NCBI GenBank assembly: GCA_951828385.1
Contig: OX639973.1
Coordinates: 744,001-808,000, forward strand
Length of the DNA: 64,000 nt
Direction: 5' to 3'
Source: an uncultured Poribacteria bacterium
GTDB lineage: Bacteria; Poribacteria; WGA-4E; WGA-3G
The number at the start of each line of letters is the position of its first letter. Positions within the stretch are counted from its first letter, which is position 1. This document shows, piece by piece, positions 36,419 to 45,008 of this stretch. The translations under genes and the position numbers were made by a program. Under the pieces are notes generated by a model. That model searched no databases, was not told the DNA's origin, and saw only the letters and a list, made by a program, of their open reading frames with translations.

Positions 36419-37810
36419 TTAGAACATATCGCGCATAGCACGTTCACGTCTGTCAGCGTCTTGACGTTCACGTTCCTCATCCGACATCTGGCCGGTCTGT
36501 TCAGCAATAACAGGACGGTATTCGGCGACTTCGCTTCTGCGTTTGAATACTCGGAAGTAGTCGAAACGGGTTAGGGTCGGCGGGATATTTCCGGGACACA
36601 GTGCATGTAAGCCGACATCCGTTGCCTCTCCCATACCAACATTGGTTTGCCCGCAGCTTTTCCACTGGATGCCGTCACTACTTGCGAAAGAGGAGAATTG
36701 ATTTCCGCGCCGTTCCAGCCGTAGGAAAAGTTCGCGTACATTTCTAAGTCCGGCACCGCGTCCGCGTAGGTTAAACGAACGTCCAACGTGTCGTTCAAAT
36801 CGGACATCGCCTCTGAATGCGTGCGGTCCTGAGGTTTTCTCAAGCCGTAGGAATCGGTTGGCGTTTTTCCAGACCAATAGACCACCGTGTTCCCTGAGTT
36901 GTGGTGTGATGCGCATGCGGGTTTCAATAGCGAAATCTCCGGGTACTCTCATGAGGAGGCGTGGTGCGCTCATATCGCCGCCACTCCCGTTGCCGTGCCA
37001 AAGGTCTTGTCCGGGTTCAGTTCGCATTTCCAAGTAGCCTTGCCGTTCTGCCCAAGAACCGCCGCCTTGCGGGTCGTCCCATCGCCATTCTGGACGCATG
37101 CGGTTGCCGATGAACTCATCTTCAAACACGAGTTCGGTGAATTCACCAGAGGATGCCCAGCCTTCAATCTTTATAGCGGAGATAGAGTCTCCAAAGTTTT
37201 GGGGGAGTAGATGGAGGTTCGGCAATTCTTTTTTATATTCGCTTGGTTCCATACGGATGGGTATGCTTCCGCCTTCAAACTCAGGGTGTTCATAAAAGAC
37301 TACCTCCGCGCCATCTCGTGGGAAATCGGGTCCTTTAAAGATACGAATTGAAGAAATCCGATCTTCAAACCATGTTCCGCCTTGGGGGTCGCGTAGGTTC
37401 GCTATATCCCGTAGAATAGTGATTTTTTTGCCGCGGAATTCGACGTGTTCATAGCAGTCAACAATCAGTGGAATCGTTCCCCATTCAGGGCCAGCGACAT
37501 CTAACGATGACCCGAAGTTGATTGATGAGATTCTGTCTGCGAAGTTGAAAGCGGTATCATGCAGGTTCGGATAAAACCCGGGACCGAGTGCCAACTTTTT
37601 GCCGCGGAAGTCCCGATGTTGGTAAAGGATTACCTTATAGTTCGGATTTGATGAGAAATTTGGCCCCTTATAGACCCGAAGCGAAGAGATATTGTCTTGA
37701 AATCCGATGTGTGCCGTAAATGGAACAGGTTCCACAACATATCCCATTCTGCCTCGGAAGTTTGTATGTTGGAATATCTCAACAATGAGACGCGGTACGA
37801 CGACTGGCAT
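36419..37810 (-). CDS. Beta/gamma-crystallin fold protein with C-terminal DUF1349-like domain
   Basis: 463 residues. Residues ~9-217 hold four Greek-key motifs in two pairs: VEIFQHTNFRGRMGY...DNISSLRVYKG, VILYQHRDFRGKKLA...DRISSINFG, VDCYEHVEFRGKKIT...DRISSIRIFKG and VVFYEHPEFEGGSIP...DSISAIKIEG. Each ends with a D-x-I-S-(S/A) calcium-site-like motif, though the first acidic position of the classic N/D-N/D-x-x-S/T-S signature is not conserved. Residues ~226-430 are a concanavalin-like domain (FAIETRMRITPQLREHGGLL; ELFLRLERRGNQFSSFASSD) close to DUF1349. No signal peptide is seen. A strong RBS (GGAG) precedes the ATG. Function unknown. Confidence 0.8.
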   Translation of the reverse strand: MPVVVPRLIVEIFQHTNFRGRMGYVVEPVPFTAHIGFQDNISSLRVYKGPNFSSNPNYKVILYQHRDFRGKKLALGPGFYPNLHDTAFNFADRISSINFGSSLDVAGPEWGTIPLIVDCYEHVEFRGKKITILRDIANLRDPQGGTWFEDRISSIRIFKGPDFPRDGAEVVFYEHPEFEGGSIPIRMEPSEYKKELPNLHLLPQNFGDSISAIKIEGWASSGEFTELVFEDEFIGNRMRPEWRWDDPQGGGSWAERQGYLEMRTEPGQDLWHGNGSGGDMSAPRLLMRVPGDFAIETRMRITPQLREHGGLLVWKNANRFLRLEKTSGPHAFRGDVRFERHVGRSFNLRGRGAGLRNVRELFLRLERRGNQFSSFASSDGIQWKSCGQTNVGMGEATDVGLHALCPGNIPPTLTRFDYFRVFKRRSEVAEYRPVIAEQTGQMSDEERERQDADRRERAMRDMF

Positions 37811-37917
37811 GTTTTTCTCCTTTTTTCTTAGTTATCAGTTATCGGTTTTCAGTTTTCAGTAAAAGAGAGTTTTCATTTTAATAATGTTCTTTGCTATCAA
37901 GGTTTCCGAAGTCCTAT

Positions 37918-39051
37918 CTATGTGTTACTGATGGTTGCCTCATAAATTTGGGCATATCCGCTTCGATCTGATGTAAAAACGATATGTTGGCCGTCTGGAC
38001 TGAAAGAAGGGTGCGGATGTGTATGTTGCGGTGCATACACCTGAATCGGACCTTTTGCATAAGGGAAGGGTCCGTTCCAATGTTCTCCGATAGAGGAAGC
38101 ATTAGGGTAACATAATGTCCGTGGTTCGCCAATACCGTCGCGCGGATCGAAAGTCTGGATACCGATGTCCGGGAAGTTGGTATCGGCGACCATACGTGTG
38201 CCGGCGGGATTGCTAATGGCGTGCCATGCGTTAAAGGATGTCACTTGTCGCTCTGCCCCCGTGTCAACGTTGATACATCGGACACCTCGGGGCCAATCAA
38301 CAAAAGCGAGTTCCCGCGTTCTGGGGATCCATGTTTCGTGCGTAATCCATTCGTTCTTTTCGACATTTTGCGTATAGAGACGACGATTCCCACTGCCGTC
38401 GCGATGAATTACCCACACACGGTCTGTAAGCGGTCCTGCGTAATAGAGCAAATTAGCATCATCAGGGCAGAATTGAAGGTGCGCAATACTATCGCGTTGT
38501 AGGATGATGTCGTGCTTACCGGTATCTGTATCTACAATCGCAAGTGCGGCTTCCTTGCCGATGTTGAATTTGACTGCCCACCATTTGTCGTCATGGCTGA
38601 GAGCTGTTGTTCCCATCGCGGCAGCGACCATGCCTTCTTCTTTCATTGCTGTGGCAGCACTTTTACCAGCAAGTTTTGACTTGCAAGCTACGTCAAAATT
38701 AACAAGTTCTCGTTCTTCCAACGTCTCCAGATCGAGTCGCCATCCGCTTGTCCCAGCGGTGAAGAAGACTGCCTCACCGTTGTGCGATGGGTGCACCGAC
38801 CATTCTCCAAGGTCAAGTCTGTCTGTCAATTGGCGAAGTTCGCCTGTGGCACGTTCCTCTGCGAATATCTGCGGTGTGCCTGTTCGGTAAGAGACGAAAA
38901 TCAACCGCTGCATCGCGTCGTCATACGCGGGTATGATAAAGAACGGATGGTGGTGCAATGCGGACGCGGCCGTGACCTGCCGGATACACGTTCCTGTGCA
39001 TCGGTCATAAAAGGTTCGAGATTCAGGTCCGTGGACTGTGCCTTTCGCCAT
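37918..39051 (-). CDS. Oligogalacturonate lyase-like (PL22) beta-propeller protein
   Basis: 377 residues without signal peptide. The propeller carries PD40/TolB-like strands (QRLIFVSYRTGTPQIFAEER; PDGQHIVFTSDRSGYAQIYE) and the PL22-type metal histidine regions EWITHETWIPRTRELAFVDW, AWHAISNPAGTRMVADTNF and THPHPSFSPDG. PL22 enzymes cleave unsaturated or saturated oligogalacturonides in the cytoplasm, which fits the UxuA-like and sugar genes nearby. A non-enzymatic propeller is the main alternative. Confidence 0.75.
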   Translation of the reverse strand: MAKGTVHGPESRTFYDRCTGTCIRQVTAASALHHHPFFIIPAYDDAMQRLIFVSYRTGTPQIFAEERATGELRQLTDRLDLGEWSVHPSHNGEAVFFTAGTSGWRLDLETLEERELVNFDVACKSKLAGKSAATAMKEEGMVAAAMGTTALSHDDKWWAVKFNIGKEAALAIVDTDTGKHDIILQRDSIAHLQFCPDDANLLYYAGPLTDRVWVIHRDGSGNRRLYTQNVEKNEWITHETWIPRTRELAFVDWPRGVRCINVDTGAERQVTSFNAWHAISNPAGTRMVADTNFPDIGIQTFDPRDGIGEPRTLCYPNASSIGEHWNGPFPYAKGPIQVYAPQHTHPHPSFSPDGQHIVFTSDRSGYAQIYEATISNT

Positions 39052-39109
39052 GCTTATATCCTATAAAGTCGGCGGGCATCTATACCCGCCGAAACAGTGT
39101 TTGCGCTTC

Positions 39110-40108
39110 TTATTCTTCAAAAGCGGCGTCAAACGCTACAGCAGAGGGTTCAAAATCGTAGCCCTTGACAGCAGCACAAGATTCACTGGCACCGTGTTCG
39201 CGGTCCATACCGCTGTCTTCCCACTCGATGGAAAGCGGTCCGTCGTATCCCATGTTGTTCAGTGCCCGGATAATCTCTTCAAAGTTGATATTACCGCGAC
39301 CGATGGATCGGAAATCCCAGTATCTTTGCGCATCGCCGAAGTTCAGATGTCCGCCGAACACACCTGCTAACCTCGGTGTATCTGACCACCAGACATCCTT
39401 CATGTGGACGTGATAAATCCGGTTGCTCAACCGTTCAAGAAACGCGACGTAGTCAACGCCTTGATAACCGAGGTGGCTCGGATCGTAGTTAAATCCGAAT
39501 GCCTCTCTGCCGTTGACTGCCTCGATTGCGCGTTCCGCAGTGACGATGTCGAAAGCGATTTCAGTCGGATGAACTTCGAGTCCGAACTTGACACCAACTT
39601 CATCAAAGACATCGAAAATCGGGTTCCAACGGTTGGCAAAATCTTCAAATCCGGCATCAATTTGTCCCGGATCGTTCGGTGGGAAAGAGTAGAGGAGATG
39701 CCATATTGAACTGCCAGTGAAACCGTTGACGACGCTCACGCCGAGTTTAGCGGCAGCGCGCGCGGTGTTCTTCATCTCTTCAGCGGCGCGTTCTTGAACG
39801 CCTGCGGGATCTCCATCGCCCCAAATGGTCTCTGACACAATACCCTGATGTCGGCTGTCAATATTATCACAGACGGCTTGTCCAACGAGGTGATTACTGA
39901 TTGACCAGACCTTTAGTCCGTATTTCGCGAGTAGATCGTGTCTGCCTTGGCAGTAACTGTCGTCTGCGAGTGCTTTATCGACTTCAAAGTGGTCGCCCCA
40001 GCAGGCGAGTTCTAAGCCGTCGTAGCCCCATCCGCTCGCTTTTTCTGCTAATTCTTCCAGTGTTAAATCTGCCCATTGGCCTGTAAAGAGTGTTACAGGT
40101 CTTGCCAT
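39110..40108 (-). CDS. Sugar phosphate isomerase/epimerase family TIM-barrel protein
   Basis: 332 residues of the AP_endonuc_2/xylose isomerase-like fold. Candidate metal ligands: Glu in [16 protein letters not shown], Asp and His in [20 protein letters not shown], His in [16 protein letters not shown] and Glu in [19 protein letters not shown]. These proteins isomerise or epimerise keto-sugars and inositols and are common partners of Gfo/Idh/MocA dehydrogenases, as here. Exact substrate unknown. Confidence 0.88.
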   Translation of the reverse strand: MARPVTLFTGQWADLTLEELAEKASGWGYDGLELACWGDHFEVDKALADDSYCQGRHDLLAKYGLKVWSISNHLVGQAVCDNIDSRHQGIVSETIWGDGDPAGVQERAAEEMKNTARAAAKLGVSVVNGFTGSSIWHLLYSFPPNDPGQIDAGFEDFANRWNPIFDVFDEVGVKFGLEVHPTEIAFDIVTAERAIEAVNGREAFGFNYDPSHLGYQGVDYVAFLERLSNRIYHVHMKDVWWSDTPRLAGVFGGHLNFGDAQRYWDFRSIGRGNINFEEIIRALNNMGYDGPLSIEWEDSGMDREHGASESCAAVKGYDFEPSAVAFDAAFEE

Positions 40109-40216
40109 AATAGTGTTGCTCCTTCATGATTTCCCCGTCTTAGGGGAATGCTTTGCCTGGTGCTGTGCTGGTGATTCCGAGAAATAGAGAGACAGCAGCG
40201 TTTTTATCAATTGAAA

Positions 40217-41005
40217 TTAGGTTTGTGCTTTCAAACGTTCGAGTTCTTCTCGAAGTTCCGCGAGTTCTGCCTCGGCTCTCTGGCGTGCACCGGCTTCTTG
40301 ATCAGCGCGTGCAGCTTCTTCATCAGCGCGTGATTCAGCCATGTCGGCGCGTATCGTTTGCAGCTCAGCACGCGTGGCTTCTCGGTCCGCGCGTGCGGTT
40401 GCTGATTCCGCGGGTGTCTGCAACCAGGCCCCTGCAACCGGATCATAAATACCTAAACCGACTTCGCCAACAGAGAAATCTAAATCGAGAGCGGCGGAGT
40501 GCAGACCGCCATCTGGACCTGCCGAAATTGGGACATACACACCATCAACCAAGGTAAAACCCATTATAGGCGATGATAGATATAGACCTTCGGCATCATA
40601 TAAGAAATAGTCTTGGATTCCGAGTGAAGCGTAGAGTTCCATCTTGCTTCCTAAGTCGTTGCGATAGGTGCCTTTGCTCGAAAACTCCATCACGAAATCA
40701 GGGATTTTTCCCTCTTCCCAGACGAGATACGTCCGTCGATTTTTCTTGCCCATCCCGAAAGTGACCAGCACGTCTGGCGAAACCGATTTACGTGGATCAC
40801 CCTCTACGTAATACATGAGTATATCACCGGAGACGTAGACTTCCGGTCTCTCTGCAAAATGGGTGTCAAGGACTTCCAAAGTTCGCGTAAGAATACGTCT
40901 GTGAAGGTCACTAACTGCCATAGGTTGTCCATCCGAGTCAGGGTAGAGTTCTGCCGTTTCCGTAGGTGCGTAAGGGATGTGGCGTTGGTCTCCATAGGTT
41001 CCCAT
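40217..41005 (-). CDS. Uma2 family endonuclease-like protein with coiled-coil tail
   Basis: 262 residues from the ATG at 41005, behind AGGAGGGG; longer frames upstream lack an RBS. The N-terminal ~190 residues are the Uma2 (DUF820) PD-(D/E)XK fold: SPDVLVTFGMGKKNRR, then DFVMEFSSKGTYRNDLGSKM with the E-x-S-S/K active-site pattern, ELYASLGIQDYFLYD. The last ~65 residues are an Ala/Arg/Glu-rich coiled coil (RADREATRAELQTIRADMAE...). Uma2 proteins are abundant in cyanobacteria and a few environmental phyla; their biological role is unclear. Confidence 0.88.
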   Translation of the reverse strand: MGTYGDQRHIPYAPTETAELYPDSDGQPMAVSDLHRRILTRTLEVLDTHFAERPEVYVSGDILMYYVEGDPRKSVSPDVLVTFGMGKKNRRTYLVWEEGKIPDFVMEFSSKGTYRNDLGSKMELYASLGIQDYFLYDAEGLYLSSPIMGFTLVDGVYVPISAGPDGGLHSAALDLDFSVGEVGLGIYDPVAGAWLQTPAESATARADREATRAELQTIRADMAESRADEEAARADQEAGARQRAEAELAELREELERLKAQT

Positions 41006-41057
41006 TAGTCCCCTCCTTTTCCGTTTTAATAGATCCTCCACACAAAACAGAATTTGA

Positions 41058-42230
41058 CTACGTAGGTGGCGTATACCTCGCATCGATCCAGGCACGCTGT
41101 TTTCCACTGTCTACAGCCGCGTTGATAAAATGCACACCGCGTGCTCCGTCTTGGACGGTGGGGAAATCTGTGTCAAACTCCGCCGGGGTTTCGCCTGCAA
41201 TTTTTGCGGCGATTGTACGTGCGGCGTTCACATAGATATTTGCGAATGCCTCAATAAATGCCTCTGGATGCCCGAAAGGTATCCGTGAGTTGTGTTGGGC
41301 AACCTCCGATAGATAGTCGTTCCCGCGCTTGTAAACCTGTTCGGGACCGTCCGGGAAACGGACGGAGAGGTAATTCGGGTTCTCTTGGTGCCATTCCAGT
41401 GAAGCGTCAGTGCCGTAGACGCGGATGCGTAGATTATTCTCTTCGCCTACCGAGATTTGCGATGCGTACAGGACACCCCGGACCCCGTTTTCATAATGCA
41501 CCAGCAGATTCCCGTCGTCTTCTAACAACCGTCCCTCTACAAAGGTGGTCATGTCTGCACAGATTTCTTCGATGTGCAGTCCTGTGATATAGTGCGCCAA
41601 GTTCTCGGCATGGGATCCGATGTCTCCGATACACGAGGATGCGCCAGCTTGCTTAGGGTCTGTACGCCAGACGGCTTGCTTCGCTCCTTCGTCTTCCAGA
41701 AATGTGGCGAGCCAGCCTTGCGGGTATTCTACAACGATTTTGCGAAGCACTCCGAGCTTCCCTTCTTTCACGAGTTCGCGTGCCTGCTTGACCATCGGGT
41801 AACCGGTGTAGTTGTGTGTGAGCGCGAAGACGACATCGTGCTGTTCGACGAGATTACAGAGTGCCTCAGCATCGGCAACTGTTGTTGTCATCGGTTTATC
41901 GCAGACGACGTGGAACCCGGCTTCAATAAAGGTTTTGGCGACATCGAAATGGACGTGATTCGGTGTCACGATTGAGACGAAATCAATGCGTTCGCCTTCG
42001 GGCAGTTGGCTCTCTTTTTCTGCCATTTCTTTGTAAGAGTCGTAGACCCGGTTTGCGTCGAGAAAGAGTTCGCTCCCTTGTTGACGCGATTTTTCGGGTG
42101 ATGATGAGAACGCACCCGCGACGAGATCAATTTCGCCGTCAAGTGCCGCGGCTTTCCGATGGACGGCACCGATAAAGGCATCCGGTCCACCACCTACCAT
42201 GCCATAACGTATTTTCCTATCCAGTGGCAT
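41058..42230 (-). CDS. Gfo/Idh/MocA family NAD(P)-dependent oxidoreductase
   Basis: 390 residues. Rossmann start YGMVGGGPDAFIGAVHRKAA (the GGGP variant seen in a large-subunit subgroup), the DKP motif VVCDKPMTTTVADAEALCNL and the histidine in SCIGDIGSHAENLAHYITGL. The second half carries the usual alpha/beta dimer domain (GVRGVLYASQISVGEENNLR). AAGGAG lies 13 bases upstream of the ATG. It likely oxidises a sugar or uronate together with the neighbouring isomerase. It is the last ordinary gene before the repeat-rich accessory island. Confidence 0.9.
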   Translation of the reverse strand: MPLDRKIRYGMVGGGPDAFIGAVHRKAAALDGEIDLVAGAFSSSPEKSRQQGSELFLDANRVYDSYKEMAEKESQLPEGERIDFVSIVTPNHVHFDVAKTFIEAGFHVVCDKPMTTTVADAEALCNLVEQHDVVFALTHNYTGYPMVKQARELVKEGKLGVLRKIVVEYPQGWLATFLEDEGAKQAVWRTDPKQAGASSCIGDIGSHAENLAHYITGLHIEEICADMTTFVEGRLLEDDGNLLVHYENGVRGVLYASQISVGEENNLRIRVYGTDASLEWHQENPNYLSVRFPDGPEQVYKRGNDYLSEVAQHNSRIPFGHPEAFIEAFANIYVNAARTIAAKIAGETPAEFDTDFPTVQDGARGVHFINAAVDSGKQRAWIDARYTPPT

Positions 42231-42438
42231 CTTGCGTATTTTCTCCTTTGCTGTGTAATATGGGCTTGCGAGTTTTGCCCTATAAGGATATTTTAATTCT
42301 ACTTTATATTATTCCACATTTGATGATTTTTTTCAAGCGTTTGTTTTCGTTTCAAGAACCGTTCCGTTTTCTGATTTCTGTCGGTTGTATGGAATAAATC
42401 CTCCACGGATCTCTTCAGCGATGCCGAAAAATGGTGTA

Positions 42439-42481
42439 AAATTTCACAGTTTTCATAGCAAATCGGGGTGCTGTGAAATTT
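42439..42481. repeat. Inverted repeat AAATTTCACAG / CTGTGAAATTT
   Basis: Perfect 11-base arms (42439-42449 and 42471-42481) with a 21-base loop. Direct copies of GCTATGAAATTT follow around 42549-42572. The surrounding stretch (42231-42985) has no gene. Confidence 0.65.
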
Positions 42482-42629
42482 GTGAAATGCTTTGAACCTA
42501 AGCGACAAGTGGGTTTTGACGGTTTTAGTGGAGCGTGCTATAAAAGTTGCTATGAAATTTGCTATGAAATTTTCGACAAAGTGGGAAATATGGAAGGAAA
42601 CGATGGGTGTGCCAATATTTTGTCTCTTG

Positions 42630-42884
42630 TCTGAATCACGGATTTTCGCGGATTACGCAGATGACGCGGATTCTAAGAGTGTCCCTGTTCGTGGTTGCGT
42701 GATTGATTGTGCCTTTTTCTCAATCGCGGATTGGCGCGGATTACTTCTTGTCTGAATCGCGGATTCTCACGGATTACACAGATGACGCGGATTCTAAGAG
42801 TAGTTCTGTTCGTAGTTGCGTGATTGTGCCCTTTTCTGAATCGCGGATTGGCGCGGATGACGCAGATGACGCGGATTTTAAGAC
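42630..42884. repeat. Composite repeat array 1 (GAATCGCGGATT family)
   Basis: Two to three units made of GAATCGCGGATT, CGCGGATGACGCAGATGACG, GCGGATTYTAAGAG and TCTGTTCGTNGTTG words followed by TGCGTGATTG. It lies directly downstream of the GxxExxY gene. Confidence 0.85.
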
Positions 42885-42985
42885 ATCCTACTGTTAAATT
42901 ATCGCTCATACATCGGGGTTGAAAACCCCTCCTACAAAAGAGTGGCGGTCGTTAATGCCAAAAATTTTACACACCCAAAGTGGTT

Positions 42986-43393
42986 TCAATTGTGTGTCGG
43001 GCGGTTGGGTTGTGATAGAATCAGTCTTTTGTGTCTTAAACTTTTCTCACCGAAATTGATTAATAAACCGACTTCCAGACGATACGCTTTCAAGTAATTT
43101 AGGAGTTGTGCCTCATGCATGGCTTCTAATACTGTGATGGCTTTCAATTCGACTAATACTTTTCCGGCTACTACAAAATCTGCTCTACGTGTGCCGATAG
43201 GTTCGGGGAAATCTTTGTAGAAAATATCTTGCTCAATTTCGCGGGCGAATTCGAGTCCTGCTTTTCTTATTTCTATGGCTAACGCTCGTTGATAAATGCG
43301 TTCTTGGAAACCGTTTCCTAAAAACTTATGCACCTCAAAGGCTGCTCCGATGATCTTTCCTGTTATGTCTTTATGTTTCAGGTTGGTGTTCAT
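42986..43393 (-). CDS. GxxExxY protein (PD-(D/E)XK-like)
   Basis: 135 residues, the usual family size. The defining motif is G-F-Q-E-R-I-Y in FLGNGFQERIYQRALAIEI. Next are nuclease-like positions: an Asp in GTRRADFVVAGKVLVELKAI, then the E-L-K of VLVELKAI, and Gln in MHEAQLLNYLKAYRLEVGLL; the end LINFGEKSLRHKRLI is typical. The fold is that of PD-(D/E)XK nucleases, but activity has not been established. It is flanked on both sides by repeat arrays (array 2 begins about 25 bases upstream of its ATG at 43393, array 1 ends about 100 bases downstream), so it may be linked to the repeats. Confidence 0.9.
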   Translation of the reverse strand: MNTNLKHKDITGKIIGAAFEVHKFLGNGFQERIYQRALAIEIRKAGLEFAREIEQDIFYKDFPEPIGTRRADFVVAGKVLVELKAITVLEAMHEAQLLNYLKAYRLEVGLLINFGEKSLRHKRLILSQPNRPTHN

Positions 43394-43418
43394 TGATTTT
43401 CGGTATCCTTTTATTTTT

Positions 43419-43994
43419 CTGAATCGCGGATTGGCGCGGATGACACGGATGACGCGGATTTTAAGAGGGTCTCTGTTCGTGGTTGTGTAATTGATTGCTG
43501 CTCTTTTTGAATCGCGGATTATTGCGGATTACTTCTTTTCTGAATGCACTTCGCATTTGGTCGAGTACGCCGCAAATCGCGGATTGGCGCGGATGACGCA
43601 GATGACGCGGATTTTAAGAGTGTCTCTGTTCGTGGTTGTGTGATTGATTGCTGCTCTGTCTGAATTACGGATTATCTCTCTTTTCTGAATGCACTTCGCA
43701 TTTGGTCGAGTACGCCGCAAATCGCGGATTGGCGCGGATGACACGGATGACGCGGATTTTAAGAGGGGTTCTGTTCGTGGCTGCGTGATTGATTGCGGCT
43801 CTTTCTGAATCGCGGATTATCTCTCTTTTCTGAATCGCGGATTCTCGCGGATGACACAGATGACGCGGATTTTAAGAGGGTTTCTGTTCGTAGTTGCGCA
43901 ATTCATTGCGCCTTTTTCTGAATCGCGGATTGGCGCGGATGACGCAGATGACGCGGATTAGCACTCTGTAACATCAAGTTATTTGCTAAGCGGA
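43419..43994. repeat. Composite repeat array 2 (GAATCGCGGATT family)
   Basis: Four to five units; the TTAAGAG word recurs at about 43461, 43614, 43759 and 43872 (steps of 153, 145 and 113 bases). The two longer steps carry an insert containing GAATGCACTTCGCATTTGG and CGAGTACGCCGCAAATCGCG. The array ends ACTCTGTAACATCAAGTT (43963-43980) and TGCTAAGCGGA. Confidence 0.9.
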
Positions 43995-44027
43995 GAACTG
44001 AATGACGCTGTTTGTAGGTATAGCGGT

Positions 44028-44309
44028 TTAATTTGCTATATCACACGCTTGTAGCGTTATTTGAGATACAACGGAGTCTACTTCTCGAATGGCATTCCAA
44101 TCAATTATTGCTGTCCACAACTTTTCTTCTTCTGAGTAGTGAACGATGCCTTCAACCTCTAACTCTTCGCTATAGATGATTAAGGGTTGTCCATCTCGTA
44201 GCACAGTTCCGTGACGTTTGAGATCTGCTGTCGTACCAGCGCAGCTCAACCGCACCCTGTCTTGGACATCTGCGTTGTGGAAGTCTGCGAAAACTCTGAG
44301 TTTGTTCAT
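44028..44309 (-). CDS. Unknown 93-residue protein
   Basis: From the ATG at 44309 the protein begins MNKLRVFADFHNADVQDRVR and has short beta-rich segments (TADLKRHGTVLRDGQPLIIY; VEGIVHYSEEEKLWTAIIDW) and a helix-like tail. No signal peptide, Cys pairs or catalytic motif are seen. I do not recognise a named family. The RBS is weak. The gene lies between repeat array 2 and an AT-rich stretch of palindromes. Confidence 0.6.
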   Translation of the reverse strand: MNKLRVFADFHNADVQDRVRLSCAGTTADLKRHGTVLRDGQPLIIYSEELEVEGIVHYSEEEKLWTAIIDWNAIREVDSVVSQITLQACDIAN

Positions 44310-44377
44310 CTTACCGAAAAAAATTAACGCATTGTTAATTTTTCCCCGTTTCGTGGACGATGGGTTTCTCGGACGGA

Positions 44378-44775
44378 AATTATGAACATTTCGTGAACAT
44401 GGCACGGATTTTCATGAACATTCATGAACATTGGCGATTTGTTCAATTTTCATATTCGCAGTATACGCGGTTGTAAACCCAATCAAAGCGTGGGTCTGTG
44501 AGCGTAATGGATTCTGAGCACGATAATTTTTTTGCCAAGATGTTCATAAATGTTCATGAAATTGTTCACGATTCTTTTTTGTCCTTTGTAAACAGAGCGA
44601 ACACAGTCAGAACATGGGCTGATGACGTTTTTAAATTCTATGTCTCTGGAATTTTCGTGAACAATTGGGCAATTTTAATTTTCGTCTATCTCTTTTCAAA
44701 GTGCCACAAGTGTAGTGTTTGATTGGCTTGATGGCACTTGATGCATTAGGTTTGTTTTCAAGTTGTTCATGAAAT
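44378..44775. promoter_or_regulatory. Cluster of TTCATGAA palindromes
   Basis: GTTCATGAAC-type words recur in about 400 gene-free bases, with seven or more full or partial copies: ATGAACATT and GTGAACATGG near 44378-44402, TTCATGAACATTCATGAACA near 44412-44431, GTTCATAAATGTTCATGAAA near 44541-44560, GTGAACAATT near 44660 and GTTCATGAAA near 44764. The density suggests binding sites; the factor is unknown. Confidence 0.55.
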
Positions 44776-44862
44776 GCGAATTCTATAGGTTAACGTTCGT
44801 TAATTTAGTTGGTGGACAACTCATCTTATAGGTAAGGTTGCTTCGGTTTTTTTATAAGATTT

Positions 44863-44910
44863 TACATTATATACGATAACTTATTTATGTATGATAGCAT
44901 ATATAATGTA
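44863..44910. repeat. AT-rich inverted repeat TACATTATATA / TATATAATGTA
   Basis: Perfect 11-base arms (44863-44873 and 44900-44910), 26-base spacer, just before a single composite repeat copy at 44931. It might be a recombination or protein-binding site. Confidence 0.6.
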
Positions 44911-44930
44911 GAAAGTCAAATTTATTTAGG

Positions 44931-44984
44931 ATTGCGGATGACGCGGATTGATACTCTGTAACATCAAGTTGTCTGCTAAGCGGA
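44931..44984. repeat. Single end copy of the composite repeat
   Basis: ATTGCGGATGACGCGGATT, then ACTCTGTAACATCAAGTT (44953-44970) and TGCTAAGCGGA, the same right-hand end as array 2. Confidence 0.8.
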
Positions 44985-45008
44985 CGGTTTTTTGTTTTGC
45001 TGCTATGT

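Noticed and set aside
40217-41107. Longer start for the Uma2 protein at 41107
   Set aside because: AGGAGGGG lies just before the ATG at 41005, and the extra residues look non-coding.
44498-44722. 74-codon frame with GTG start
   Set aside because: It crosses the palindrome field, has no RBS and a low-complexity composition.
44863-44910. loxP-like recombination site
   Set aside because: CATTATATACGATAACTTAT looks like part of loxP, but the arms and spacer lengths do not fit and no Cre-like recombinase is nearby.
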